Shown: positions 53,490 to 62,488, counted from the first letter of the stretch. The stretch: DNA of 64,000 nt from Rothia terrae (GCF_012396615.1 NZ_JAAXPV010000013.1:1-64000), one strand, 5' to 3'. Notes: generated from the sequence alone by a model not told the origin. Made by a program: numbers and translations.

Positions 53490-54613
53490 TACATGCCTAC
53501 GGATGCCAGCAGCTCGCCGATTTCTACCTTCGACAGGTTACGAATAGTGCCCTGTTTCTGCGAACCAATACGCACGGGGCCCATCTGCACGCGAACCAGC
53601 TTCTCAACGGGGTGTCCCACTGCTTCGAACATACGGCGCACGATGCGGTTCTTACCCGAGTGGATGGTGACCTCAACGAGAATGTGGCCGGGAGTTGAAT
53701 CGATGAGCTTGAAGGTATCAACACGCGAAACGCCATCTTCAAGGCGGATACCCTTCTTCATCGCTGCGCCGATGCCCTGGTCCATCGGACCGGGAACCTG
53801 CACCAGGTAAGTCTTGGGCACCTCGTAGGACGGGTGGGTTAGGCGGTTAGCCAGCTCACCGTCGTTGGTCAGCAGCAGCAGACCTTCGGTTTCAACGTCC
53901 AAACGTCCAACGTGGAAAACGCGCTGGGACATGGACTTACGCAAGAAGTTGGAGATGTCGGGGCGACCGTCGGGATCATCCATGGATGAAACCACGCCAG
54001 CAGGCTTGTTCAGTGCCATGTACACGAGCTTTTCGTTGGTCTGAATACGCATACCGTCAACGTGTACTTCTGCCTGATCAGGGTTAACACGAACGCCGAG
54101 CTCGGTGACGAGCTCACCATTGACGGTCACGCGGCCTTCTTCAATCATCTGCTCGCACACGCGACGTGATGCTACGCCTGCCTGAGCCATCAGCTTCTGC
54201 AAACGTACGCCATCGTGATCGTAAAAATCGTAGTGATCTACAGGTGCGTTCTTGGGACGACGCGGACGGTGCGAACCAGCGTAGTTGTCGTTACGCTGAA
54301 AGTTCGATGACGGGCGGTACTCGCCGCGTTCTGATGCGAAAGGCTTGCCGGAACGGAAAGGCTTGCCCTGAGCTGACTTGCCGGGAGCGCCCTTACCGCG
54401 AGCGCCACCATTTTTAGCGCCGGGCTTACCGGGCTTGCCCGGCTTACCGCCGCCGAATCCTGATCCGTTGCCGAAGCCTGCACCTCCGCGAGGACCGCCG
54501 CCCTTTCCGCCGCGTCCACCTGCACCGGGCTTGCCACCGCGGTACTCATTGTTCTTGCCGAAACCGCGGCCAGCGCCGCCGCGTCCGTGGTTACCTGAAC
54601 GTCCTTGTGCCAT
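53489..54613 (-). CDS. rluB: 23S rRNA pseudouridine synthase (RluB/RsuA family) with RGG-like tail
   Basis: A 374-residue protein. The C-terminal 240 residues are a complete RsuA/RluB enzyme: an S4 RNA-binding domain (VRLQKLMAQAGVASRRVCEQM), and a catalytic core with the nucleophilic Asp in GRLDVETEGLLLLTNDG. The first 130 residues are an extension made mostly of Gly, Arg, Lys, Asn and Pro (GGRGG and GKPGKPGKPG repeats), which should be disordered and bind RNA. Family members usually lack so long a tail, though actinobacterial homologues often have one. Lies between scpB and tyrA. Confidence 0.9.
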   Translation of the reverse strand: MAQGRSGNHGRGGAGRGFGKNNEYRGGKPGAGGRGGKGGGPRGGAGFGNGSGFGGGKPGKPGKPGAKNGGARGKGAPGKSAQGKPFRSGKPFASERGEYRPSSNFQRNDNYAGSHRPRRPKNAPVDHYDFYDHDGVRLQKLMAQAGVASRRVCEQMIEEGRVTVNGELVTELGVRVNPDQAEVHVDGMRIQTNEKLVYMALNKPAGVVSSMDDPDGRPDISNFLRKSMSQRVFHVGRLDVETEGLLLLTNDGELANRLTHPSYEVPKTYLVQVPGPMDQGIGAAMKKGIRLEDGVSRVDTFKLIDSTPGHILVEVTIHSGKNRIVRRMFEAVGHPVEKLVRVQMGPVRIGSQKQGTIRNLSKVEIGELLASVGM

Positions 54614-54674
54614 GTTGTTTCTCTCTTTCTGTGCTGTTTTCTCTAGCGCATATGTTCGTTGAAGTTAGTAAAAA

Positions 54675-55544
54675 TTATGAATTTTCGGTTGCTATTTCGA
54701 TGTCATTGATATCGGGGAGGAACGGCGCGAGCTTAGGTAGCTCGTCCAGGCTGTTTAACCCGAGTTTTTCAAGGAAGGTGTCGGTGGTGATGTACTGGGC
54801 TGCTCCGCTACCGGTTTCTGGAACGGTCTCGGTAATGAGGCCACGCTGTTTGAGCGTCCTAAAAGCTGCATCAACATTCACTCCTCTCACCTGCGAGACA
54901 TACCCGCGGGTTGCCGGTTGCTGGTAGGCAATAACAGCGAGGGTTTCCATTACCGATGCGGTCAGTTTCTTTCCTTGCCCGCCGGTGACGAAGCGCGCTA
55001 CCCACGGCGAGAAATCCTTGCGAGCATACAGGCGCCATCCGCCGTTGATGCGTCGTAGTTCAAATCCTCGGGGTTCATGCGAGTTGCCGTCAGAATCGGT
55101 ATAGCCGTTATATTCCATGTACAGCTCGTCTAAAGCGGCATCAACCGCTCGTTCCGAGACGATTAAAGCGGATGCGAATTCTCGTGTGCTCACCGGAACA
55201 TCAGCGACTGCCAGAATTGATTCCACTGCGCTTTTCACGCCGCCAGGAATCAGTTCGACTTTAGAGACCGCGTCCTCACCCGCTGCAATAATGGGTTCGT
55301 TAACAGTGGTCGCTGCATAGGTCTGAGCGGTGTCAGGAGTGTCCCAGGGGTTAGAAGGGGCGACGGTTGGCATTTCGCCAGCCGATTCTGCATCAGCAGT
55401 TTCAGGTTCTGTGTCGTTTTCTGCAGGGTCAACATCTTCAGCCGGCTCTGAAGGAGCATCGTCGTCTGCACCAGGATCCCAGTAGCCTAGGTTCACAATC
55501 GACTCGTCATCGCGGTTGAACTCTTGTCCGGGGTAAATGCTCAT
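54675..55544 (-). CDS. scpB: Segregation and condensation protein B
   Basis: A 289-residue protein; ScpB works with ScpA as the non-SMC part of the bacterial condensin. The two winged-helix domains occupy about 105-280 (VESILAVADVPVSTREFASAL, KLTASVMETLAVIAYQQPATRGYVSQVRGVN). The first 100 residues are a very acidic extension not found in shorter ScpB proteins. Starts inside scpA with an ATGA overlap. Confidence 0.93.
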   Translation of the reverse strand: MSIYPGQEFNRDDESIVNLGYWDPGADDDAPSEPAEDVDPAENDTEPETADAESAGEMPTVAPSNPWDTPDTAQTYAATTVNEPIIAAGEDAVSKVELIPGGVKSAVESILAVADVPVSTREFASALIVSERAVDAALDELYMEYNGYTDSDGNSHEPRGFELRRINGGWRLYARKDFSPWVARFVTGGQGKKLTASVMETLAVIAYQQPATRGYVSQVRGVNVDAAFRTLKQRGLITETVPETGSGAAQYITTDTFLEKLGLNSLDELPKLAPFLPDINDIEIATENS

Positions 55545-56428
55545 TGCTCCTCCTTTCGGGCGCTGTCTGAAGTTTTGCCGTGTTCAGTTTCGACTGTTCT
55601 GGATGCGAGCTTAGTCAGGATAATGCTCGCTAACGGTTGATCCTGGCGCACATCGATGCGGTGTTCCTTGTAGAGTTCAAGCATCGCCAAAAATCGCACT
55701 ACAGCAATCTCAAGTTCTTGGCTTCGGCTGGCAAGTTCTTCAAAGCTTACTGTCTGTTCCGTTTCTAACGCGTCCAAAATTGCTTGTTCTTGCGCTGCGA
55801 TAGTTGTGAGGGGGACTCTCAGGTGTTCGGTTTCAACCTGCTCAACGCTCTGCGACTCTTCTGCCGTTGAAAGCGCCTTATACGCGATGGACGCGAATTC
55901 CTCGGGCGAAACGTCAAAAACCAGTTCAGGTAGTGCTTTAGCAAAACGAGGTTCGAGGGTGACATCACGCATGTATCGTGATGATTCCTCACCAAATCGC
56001 TGTTCTAAAACAGAGGCAACTTCTTTGTAGGCTCGGTACTGCAACAACCGCGCAAATAGAAGGTCGCGGGCTTCAAGAGCTGCAAATTCTTCCGTGGTTT
56101 CTGGGGCACGCTGGGGCAAAAGCCTCGAAGCTTTGATATCAAGCAGGGTTGCCGCTGTGACAAGAAAATCGCTGGCCTGATCTAAAGCGGCTTCAGTGCC
56201 CAGCTCGTACATACGGTTGATATAACCAATAAATTCGTCCGTGACCTGCGCCAGCGCAATCTCGGTGATATCAAGACGGTGGCGGGCAATCAGTTGCAAA
56301 AGGAGGTCGAAAGGACCTTCAAAGTTATGAAGGTGTAGCGTGAATTCGTGGCTCTGCTGAGAAGAAGTGCTCGCAGAGCTCTTAGGCTGTGTCGGTACCC
56401 TCACGGCAGCGACTGAGTGTGCGCTCAT
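55541..56428 (-). CDS. scpA: Segregation and condensation protein A
   Basis: A 295-residue kleisin that bridges the SMC dimer heads. The N-terminal SMC-neck-binding region reads HNFEGPFDLLLQLIARHRLDITEIALAQVT at about 32-61, and the C-terminal winged helix contains EELASRSQELEIAVVRFLAMLELYKE. First gene of the scpA-scpB-rluB-tyrA-cmk-der run; the 480 bp upstream up to the unknown gene at 56915 holds its promoter. Confidence 0.93.
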   Translation of the reverse strand: MSAHSVAAVRVPTQPKSSASTSSQQSHEFTLHLHNFEGPFDLLLQLIARHRLDITEIALAQVTDEFIGYINRMYELGTEAALDQASDFLVTAATLLDIKASRLLPQRAPETTEEFAALEARDLLFARLLQYRAYKEVASVLEQRFGEESSRYMRDVTLEPRFAKALPELVFDVSPEEFASIAYKALSTAEESQSVEQVETEHLRVPLTTIAAQEQAILDALETEQTVSFEELASRSQELEIAVVRFLAMLELYKEHRIDVRQDQPLASIILTKLASRTVETEHGKTSDSARKEEQ

Positions 56429-56914
56429 AAAAGTGAAAAAGCGTCCTTTACGACTGAAAAATGATGTGCACTACAAAGTGCAGAATACTCGTATAAAGAT
56501 TGTGCCGGTAAATGCCTGCGGTTTCAAGGTCTTAACGTCATTAGGTGCGCCACTACCCCATTCCGCCCGTCTCCTTCCCCTCACTGACACATCCGGGAAT
56601 ATTTTGAAAATCCCTCTTGTTTTACATCATGAACGTGTGTAGTGTTGAGGGTTCAGCAGTAGCAAGCACTTTGGCACGGCGCTACAGCTGACATCCCAAC
56701 TCGTGGATTTTTCTTTTTCTTGCGCACTCATCACAAAGAGTTCCCAGCAAGAACACTGGCGCAATACACAGCAGATGCACCGCGCATCCTCGCGTCCATT
56801 CCATCAACTCACGAGTTCATGCGCTCACTTTTTACCCGAGCGCGCCATCAAACATTGTGGCGGGCGGTCCCATAGTAGAGGCGCGCCCCTTATAAACACC
56901 TTGTGGAGAAGATA
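56429..56914. other. Divergent intergenic region, scpA and unknown gene
   Basis: About 490 bp without a convincing gene. A GCGCGCCCCTTATAAACACC stretch just before 56915 could include the promoter of the unknown gene. Nothing else recognised. Confidence 0.35.
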
Positions 56915-57268
56915 ATGACTATTGCAACTTTTGAAACCCTACCCACCAACACCCCGACTGCACGCCTCGATAAGACTCGTGTGCAGGAGCTTGCGAACCA
57001 CGCAGAAAACATCATCCGTGCGCATGTGCCGATGCTCGAGAATCTTTGCGACGCTGATGCTGATTTCGCGGCTCGCGTGGTTGAGGTTGAAACCGACATG
57101 GTGATGCGTGTGCTCACCCGCGGTGAAGACATGTTCATGACGGATGCTGAGAAGGATCAGTTGCGTCAAAACGTTTACGCACGTCCTTCAGTTTCGCTCT
57201 ACCAGCCAGTAGAAGATAACTTCATAATCAACGTGGGTTCAGCGGCAGCAGTAAGCACCGTGAACTAA
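56915..57268 (+). CDS. Unknown 117-residue acidic protein
   Basis: The ATG at 56915 has TGGAGAAG just upstream. The product is largely helical and acidic (LANHAENIIRAHVPMLENLC, FAARVVEVETDMVMRVL), with no membrane segment. I recognise no family. It lies on the opposite strand between parA and scpA, two genes that are usually adjacent in actinobacteria, so it may be a later insertion. It ends in a strong shared terminator. Confidence 0.65.
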   Translation: MTIATFETLPTNTPTARLDKTRVQELANHAENIIRAHVPMLENLCDADADFAARVVEVETDMVMRVLTRGEDMFMTDAEKDQLRQNVYARPSVSLYQPVEDNFIINVGSAAAVSTVN

Positions 57269-57305
57269 AACCATGCCGCAGGTTCGTAGAACCTAGGAGG
57301 CTATC

Positions 57306-57357
57306 GATAGCAAAAAGGGGCGCCCGCTCATCACGAGCAGGCGCCCCTTTTGCTATC
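57306..57357. terminator. Bidirectional terminator
   Basis: GATAGCAAAAAGGGGCGCC against GGCGCCCCTTTTGCTATC, a long stem with small imperfections and A/T runs on both sides, between convergent genes. Confidence 0.88.
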
Positions 57358-57371
57358 TCAAGGCCTGGGCT

Positions 57372-58244
57372 TTAGGGTGCCCCACCACGAGAAATCAGCT
57401 CGCGTGCGAGCTGGCGGTAAGCATCAGCACCGGGATGGTTGGATGCGTAGGACAGAATCGGTTCTGCTGAAACAGTTGCATCGGGGAACTTTACGGTGCG
57501 TTTGATAACGGTGTCAAAGACCTTGTCACCGAACGCATCGATAATACGAGCAAGAACCTCTTTAGAGTGCAGGGTGCGGGAATCAAACATGGTTGCCAGC
57601 ACACCGTCAATCTGAAGTTTAGGGTTCAAACGCTCCTGGACCTTCTCAATGGAATCAACCAACAAAGCCACCGCACGCAGAGCAAAGAACTCGCAGATCA
57701 GCGGAATAATCACACCGTGGCTCGCCGTCAGAGCGTTAACCGTCAACAGGCCCAGTGAAGGCTGGCAGTCAATGAGAATAACGTCGTAGTCGTTCTCCAC
57801 CTTACGCAGAGCCGATGCAAGTACCTGCTCGCGTGCAACCTCGTTCACCAGCTGCACTTCAGCCGCTGAAAGGTCAATGTTTGCAGGCAACAAGTCAATA
57901 TTTTCAGTATCGGTTGACTGAATAACCTCGTGGATATCAACCTTGCGATCCATCATGACGTTGTAGATGGTGAGGTCGAGCTCATGAGGGTTAGCGCCAA
58001 ACCCAGCTGATAACGCCCCCTGCGGATCAAAATCAACCAACAAAACCTTGCGTCCTGTCTCAGCTAGAGCAGCACCGAGGTTAATGGTCGAGGTAGTCTT
58101 ACCGACTCCACCTTTTTGGTTCACCATTGAGATGATGCGCGCCGGACCGTGCGAAGACAGCGGCGCTGGGTCTGGGTAAACGCGCAGAGGACGGCCGGTT
58201 GGGCCGAGCTGTTCGTTTCCTGCGGTATCGGTCAATGTTTTCAC
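57372..58244 (-). CDS. parA: Chromosome-partitioning ATPase ParA (Soj-like)
   Basis: A 290-residue ATPase of the type encoded beside scpA in actinobacteria. The deviant Walker A MVNQKGGVGKTTSTINLG lies at about 39-56, followed by LLVDFDPQGALSAG and the Walker B region VILIDCQPSLGLLTV. The N-terminal GPTGRPLRVYPDPAPLSSHGPA is typical of this actinobacterial subgroup. The GTG at 58244 is chosen because homologues begin near there; an ATG at 58307 gives 21 more residues and lacks a ribosome site. There is no parB beside it. Confidence 0.88.
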   Translation of the reverse strand: MKTLTDTAGNEQLGPTGRPLRVYPDPAPLSSHGPARIISMVNQKGGVGKTTSTINLGAALAETGRKVLLVDFDPQGALSAGFGANPHELDLTIYNVMMDRKVDIHEVIQSTDTENIDLLPANIDLSAAEVQLVNEVAREQVLASALRKVENDYDVILIDCQPSLGLLTVNALTASHGVIIPLICEFFALRAVALLVDSIEKVQERLNPKLQIDGVLATMFDSRTLHSKEVLARIIDAFGDKVFDTVIKRTVKFPDATVSAEPILSYASNHPGADAYRQLARELISRGGAP

Positions 58245-58397
58245 CTTCGAGTCTTGGAGAAAAATATCTACAGTCAGTCTATAGGGTATCGCGTCTTTAC
58301 ACCCCATTGGTGACGTTCACCGTCGCACATCTGAAACATTTAGCGCCTCATCAGTGGCGATTTTCGAAAGTGATGGCATAAACGAAAAGCACACAAA

Positions 58398-58439
58398 AGG
58401 ACGCGGTACCCTCCCCTACCCGGGAGGGTACCGCGTCCT
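58398..58439. terminator. Terminator of the dicarboxylate symporter
   Basis: Perfect 18-bp inverted repeat AGGACGCGGTACCCTCCC / GGGAGGGTACCGCGTCCT with a 6-nt loop. On the minus strand it is followed by TTTTG. Confidence 0.92.
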
Positions 58440-58458
58440 AGTAGTAAGTGTTCAGAGC

Positions 58459-59895
58459 TTACTTATCGAGAACGGTAATTTTGCCGTCTGATGCTCGCAC
58501 AATGTTCATCTGACGAGTCGGTGATTTTTCCATAATCGCGTGATCAACGCGCTGGTCACCGTGAATCTCGTGGGCATCGCCCATTGAGGATTCATCGAAC
58601 GGAAGCTTGCCGTTGAGCACCTGGTGGGCGCGTTCCACATCGAGCTCGTGGTTGAGCTTACCCATGAGAACAGCAGCCACTGCGTTACCGGTGAAGTTGG
58701 TGAGCGCACGTGCTTCTGACATAAAGCGGTCGATACCAACGATCAAGCCCACGCCGTCGATGAGGTCGGGGCGGTGCGACTGCAGACCTGCCGCAAGCGT
58801 CGCAATACCCGCGCCAGAAACACCTGCTGCGCCCTTCGACGCAATGATCATGAAGACCAGCAGTGAAACCTGCTCGCCCAGAGCAAGAGGCTTACCCATT
58901 GCTTCAGCAACGAACAGTGATGCCATGGTCAGGTAGATCGCGGTGCCGTCCAAGTTGAAGGAGTAACCGGTGGGCACAACGATGCCTGCAACGGGCTTTG
59001 AAACACCGAGGTGTTCCATCTTTGCAATCAAACGGGGCAAAGCAGCTTCTGATGATGAAGTGGAGAAAATCAGCAGGTATTCGCCCGCCAGGTACTTCAT
59101 GAGCTTGAAGATGTTGAAACCTGCACCGACCTTGAGGACGCCGCCGAGGATGATAGCGATAAAGAGAATACAGGTGATGTAGAAGGCAACCATGAGTACC
59201 AGCATCGAACCAATAGCTTTAATACCGGTTGAACCAACAACGCCTGCAATAGCGCCGAACGCACCTAAGGGAGCAACCCACATAATCATCATGAGCAAAC
59301 GGAAAATGAGAGCCTGCGCGTAGGTGAGGAACTTCAGAATCGGTTTACCGGTATCGCCCATTTTCTGCAGAGCAAAACCGGTGAGCAAAGCGACAAAGAG
59401 CGTCTGCAAAATATTGCCTGCAGTCAATGATGACAGCAGAGAAACAGGGATAATACCGAGCAAGAAATCAACAGTGGGGTTACCGGTAGATTTAGTATCC
59501 CCGCCATGGCCAGCTGCAGCAGGAGGCTCGTAGCCGGTGGGCTGGTAGTGGAGGTTGTGGCCGGGTTCAATCAGGTTACCCACGACTAGACCGATAGCGA
59601 GCGCAAAGGTAGACATGAGGATGAAGTAGCCCAGCGCCATACCGCCAACGCGTCCCACCGTTGCTGCCTTAGCAATTGAGCCAACGCCCAGAACAATGGT
59701 GCAGAAAATGACCGGCGCGATCATCATCTTAATGAGGTTAATAAAGGCGGTACCAATGGGTGCCAGCGCTTTACCAAGATCAGGAGCAACCAGACCAACG
59801 ATGCAACCCAAGATAACCGCGATAATCACGGAAACGTAGAGCATGTGGGTGGGATCTTTGTACCACGGCTTGTGCGCGGTAGCAGTTGAATTCAT
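58459..59895 (-). CDS. Dicarboxylate/amino acid:cation symporter (DAACS family)
   Basis: A 478-residue membrane transporter of the DctA/GltP family. Family signatures are the first hairpin region IIFSTSSSEAALPRLIAKME-like (here LLIFSTSSSEAALPRL), then PTGYSFNLDGTAIYLTMASLF and VGIDRFMSEARALTNFTGNAVA. It couples uptake of C4-dicarboxylates or glutamate to protons or sodium; which substrate is not certain, though the motifs look DctA-like. The ATG at 59895 has GGAAGG 7 nt away. Single gene. Confidence 0.88.
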   Translation of the reverse strand: MNSTATAHKPWYKDPTHMLYVSVIIAVILGCIVGLVAPDLGKALAPIGTAFINLIKMMIAPVIFCTIVLGVGSIAKAATVGRVGGMALGYFILMSTFALAIGLVVGNLIEPGHNLHYQPTGYEPPAAAGHGGDTKSTGNPTVDFLLGIIPVSLLSSLTAGNILQTLFVALLTGFALQKMGDTGKPILKFLTYAQALIFRLLMMIMWVAPLGAFGAIAGVVGSTGIKAIGSMLVLMVAFYITCILFIAIILGGVLKVGAGFNIFKLMKYLAGEYLLIFSTSSSEAALPRLIAKMEHLGVSKPVAGIVVPTGYSFNLDGTAIYLTMASLFVAEAMGKPLALGEQVSLLVFMIIASKGAAGVSGAGIATLAAGLQSHRPDLIDGVGLIVGIDRFMSEARALTNFTGNAVAAVLMGKLNHELDVERAHQVLNGKLPFDESSMGDAHEIHGDQRVDHAIMEKSPTRQMNIVRASDGKITVLDK

Positions 59896-59964
59896 GTGTG
59901 CGCCTTCCAGCATGACGAACAGGTAAGTCGTGTGCGCGTATTTACACATGGTTGTGCAAATCAC

Positions 59965-60127
59965 TTACTGTATTCGAAAAATTGTAAAGCCTCGCACATT
60001 CATTTAGTCACCCAGACCCTAACTGTGTCTTTTTATTACCTTAACTTTTACCGCCTTAACTACCGGGACGGATAAAAAATACCACCGGGGCTGTATGCCT
60101 GATTCGGCCGTGTTGAAGGGGATAAAA
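59965..60127. other. Intergenic region upstream of the symporter
   Basis: AT-rich promoter region of the symporter; nothing specific recognised. Confidence 0.3.
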
Positions 60128-60155
60128 ATGCGGGCACTTGCAGAAGTACCCGCAT
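60128..60155 (-). terminator. Terminator of the aldo/keto reductase operon
   Basis: ATGCGGGTACTT-CTGC-AAGTGCCCGCAT on the minus strand (one G-U) followed by TTTTT. Confidence 0.85.
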
Positions 60156-60173
60156 CCTTAAGGCTTACTCGGT

Positions 60174-61028
60174 TTATTCGAAGGTCAGCAGAAGATCCAG
60201 CATCTGCGGGTCACGGTGGTCAAGTCCGCCGTTGCCGGTCTCGCGCTTGTCAATAGCATTGATTGCAGCTACTTCATCGCTAGACAGTTCGAAGTCCCAG
60301 ATGTTGAAGTTTTCCTGCAAACGGTGAGCATGAACCGACTTCACAACGGCAGATACACCGGTCTGCACCAGCCAGCGCAGGATCACCTGGGGAACCGATT
60401 TGCCGTACTTACCTGCGATACCTGTGAGAACAGCATCCTCAAACAAAGCAGGGTTCCCCTGCCCCAACGGTGACCACGCCTGCAAAGTGGTACCGTACTT
60501 TGCAGAAAGTTCACGAATGTCTGCCTGCTGGTCATAAGGGTTAATGCGACGCTGATTGATTGCCGGAGCAACCTTGGTGAACTGAGCCAAATCGTAGAAA
60601 CGATCCGGGTAGAAGTTAGAAACGCCTATAGCGCGAATCTTCCCTTCATCGTAAAGCTCCTCCATTGCACGCCAAGCACCGTAATAGTCGTTGAACGGCT
60701 GGTGAATAAGGTAAAGATCCAGGTATTCCAGGCCTAGATTTTCAAGCGACACTTCGAAGGCTTTCTTGGTGGACTCATAACCATGATCTTTAAACCAGAG
60801 CTTAGTGGTGATAAAAAGGTCTTCACGAGGAACATCGAGCTCAGCAAGCGCAGCACCCAGCGCTTTCTCGTTGTAATAACGGGATGCGGTGTCGATCAGG
60901 CGGTAGCCAGCATCAACCGCTGCAGGCACAGCTTCACGCACCTCTTCGTCAGACATCTGAAAAACGCCAAGACCAAGAGCTGGCATTTTCACGCCATTGT
61001 TGAGTTCGAAATAAGTCTGTTCGGCCAT
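60174..61028 (-). CDS. Aldo/keto reductase (second of a pair)
   Basis: A 284-residue NADPH-dependent reductase of the bacterial 2,5-diketogluconate-reductase-like group. The tetrad is visible: Asp in YRLIDTASRYYNE with its Tyr, Lys in FITTKLWF, His in YLIHQPFND. Start MAEQTYFEL at ATG 61028 has AAGGAG upstream; the longer frame is discarded. The tandem partner at 61039 is similar in sequence (FELNN-VKMP-LGLGVFQ in both), so the two probably arose by duplication. Substrate unknown. Confidence 0.88.
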   Translation of the reverse strand: MAEQTYFELNNGVKMPALGLGVFQMSDEEVREAVPAAVDAGYRLIDTASRYYNEKALGAALAELDVPREDLFITTKLWFKDHGYESTKKAFEVSLENLGLEYLDLYLIHQPFNDYYGAWRAMEELYDEGKIRAIGVSNFYPDRFYDLAQFTKVAPAINQRRINPYDQQADIRELSAKYGTTLQAWSPLGQGNPALFEDAVLTGIAGKYGKSVPQVILRWLVQTGVSAVVKSVHAHRLQENFNIWDFELSSDEVAAINAIDKRETGNGGLDHRDPQMLDLLLTFE

Positions 61029-61038
61029 GATTTTCTCC

Positions 61039-61932
61039 TTATGCTTCAGGAATAGGAAATGAAAAGTCTTCAAAGGTCATGTCTACGGGTTCAGGTCCGC
61101 CGCGCTTACCGGTATCGAGGGCATCGATAGCTCCCAGCTCTTCTTCGGTCAGTTCGAAATCGAAAACATCGAAGTTTTCTTCAATGCGAGAAGGCTTGAC
61201 TGATTTGGGGATAACCTGGCGTCCTTCGTGCAGATGCCAGCGAAGCATCACTTGAGCAGACGTCTTACCGTACTTCGTAGCAATCCCACCGATGGTTTCG
61301 TTGTCCAGGGTGCTGGGTAGACCGTTCTCAAAGCCGGGGTAAAACGTAATACCGCCGATGGGCGACCAGCACTGAGTTAAGATGCCGTATTTTTTATTGG
61401 TATTTACTACATCGCGTTGTTGAAAGTAAGGATGCACTTCAATCTGGTTGACTGCTGGAACGGTATCGGTCTGCTCTATCAGATTTTCAAGGTGTTCTGA
61501 CATGAAGTTTGAAACGCCGATTGCACGAACTTTGCCGTCTGCCAAAAGCTTTTCAAGTGCCTTGTAAGCTTGAACAGTACGATCAAACCCCGTCGGAACT
61601 GCCTGGTGCAAAATCAGAAGATCGATGTGGTCGACACCAAGCTTCGTTACCGATTTCTCGAAAGCATGCAGGGTCTCTTCATAGCCGTAGTCGGTAATCC
61701 ACACTTTGGTTTCGATAAAGATTTCTTCGCGCGAAATACCGGAGCGGCGGATGCCTTCTCCCACGCCAGCTTCATTCATGTATGCGGCTGCCGTATCGAT
61801 GTGACGGTATCCAGATTTAAGAGCGTGTTCAACAGCCTCAGCAGTTTCTTCTGGCGGGGTCTGGAAGACACCCAGGCCCAAAACCGGCATTTTTACACTG
61901 TTATTTAGTTCAAAAAACATTTGTTCAGTCAT
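61039..61932 (-). CDS. Aldo/keto reductase (first of a pair)
   Basis: A 297-residue enzyme of the same family as its neighbour. The tetrad lies in YRHIDTAAAYMNE (Asp, Tyr), FIETKVWI (Lys) and LLILHQAVP (His), and IPKSVKPSRIEEN binds the NADPH phosphate. Start MTEQMFFEL has GGGAGAAAG upstream. Ten bp separate it from the next gene and 34 bp from the F420-type gene before it, so the three form one operon divergent from a TetR gene. Confidence 0.88.
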   Translation of the reverse strand: MTEQMFFELNNSVKMPVLGLGVFQTPPEETAEAVEHALKSGYRHIDTAAAYMNEAGVGEGIRRSGISREEIFIETKVWITDYGYEETLHAFEKSVTKLGVDHIDLLILHQAVPTGFDRTVQAYKALEKLLADGKVRAIGVSNFMSEHLENLIEQTDTVPAVNQIEVHPYFQQRDVVNTNKKYGILTQCWSPIGGITFYPGFENGLPSTLDNETIGGIATKYGKTSAQVMLRWHLHEGRQVIPKSVKPSRIEENFDVFDFELTEEELGAIDALDTGKRGGPEPVDMTFEDFSFPIPEA

Positions 61933-61966
61933 GATGCTTTCTCCCTCTAAGCCTTGTCACTGATAC

Positions 61967-62392
61967 TTACTTGTTCTTGACATCCACGAATGAAAATTCG
62001 AAGGTTCCTAGCTTTGCTGCTAGCTGGAAATAAAGACGCATGGACATCTCAGTACCGCGCGCATTTACAATGCCACCAAGATCCAGAATCTGAGACTCAG
62101 CCCAACCGAATTTTTGCAGGATTTCGGTGATCACAAGGTTTTTAGTATCCTCGTCTTCACCCGAGATGAACATGGTGGTCTCGCCATATATAGCGGGTTC
62201 CACCATTTGCTCTTTGGTGGAGTGATTCTTATACCATTCGCTAAAGCTAACGGGGTCAAGCTGGCTGGTTTCGGTACTAGCTTTTGTTTTCTCAGGGTTA
62301 CGAGTGCCGATGACAACGCTGTGCCCCACCTCAACTAATTTTTCAGAAAGTGCTTGGCCGACCATTTTTGAACCGAGTACTGCGATTTTCAT
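61967..62392 (-). CDS. NADPH/F420-type oxidoreductase, internally shortened
   Basis: A 141-residue protein. The N-terminus MKIAVLGSKMVGQALSEKLVEVGHSVVIGTRNPEK is a NAD(P)-binding fold of the F420-dependent NADP reductase family, and the C-terminus (MFISGEDEDTKNLVITEILQKFGWAESQILDLGGIVNARG) matches how that family ends. Usual members are about 200-220 residues. Here the centre, including the family's ATPG and catalytic-loop region, is missing and replaced by a short linker. It may be an inactive remnant or a small variant. The ATG at 62392 is the family start; the longer frame is not needed. Confidence 0.7.
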   Translation of the reverse strand: MKIAVLGSKMVGQALSEKLVEVGHSVVIGTRNPEKTKASTETSQLDPVSFSEWYKNHSTKEQMVEPAIYGETTMFISGEDEDTKNLVITEILQKFGWAESQILDLGGIVNARGTEMSMRLYFQLAAKLGTFEFSFVDVKNK

Positions 62393-62413
62393 TGTTACCT
62401 TCCCACATTTATC

Positions 62414-62428
62414 CGGACCTACCATGTC
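62414..62428. promoter_or_regulatory. Operator-like palindrome 1
   Basis: GGACCTACCATGTCC has GGAC and GTCC arms. It is the same layout and length as the second site, 39 bp away, in the divergent tetR/oxidoreductase promoter region. Confidence 0.45.
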
Positions 62429-62452
62429 CACTCCATCGGTGTAGCACTATAC

Positions 62453-62467
62453 GGACACAGTTTGTCC
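62453..62467. promoter_or_regulatory. Operator-like palindrome 2
   Basis: GGACACAGTTTGTCC has five-base arms GGACA / TGTCC. Lies 21 bp before the TetR ATG; the likely binding site for the TetR protein. Confidence 0.6.
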
Positions 62468-62488
62468 ATTTATGGCATAATCATCTGT

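Noticed and set aside
54378..54662. Proline-rich plus-strand frame opposite rluB
   Set aside because: It is simply the complement of the Gly-rich repeat coding region of rluB.
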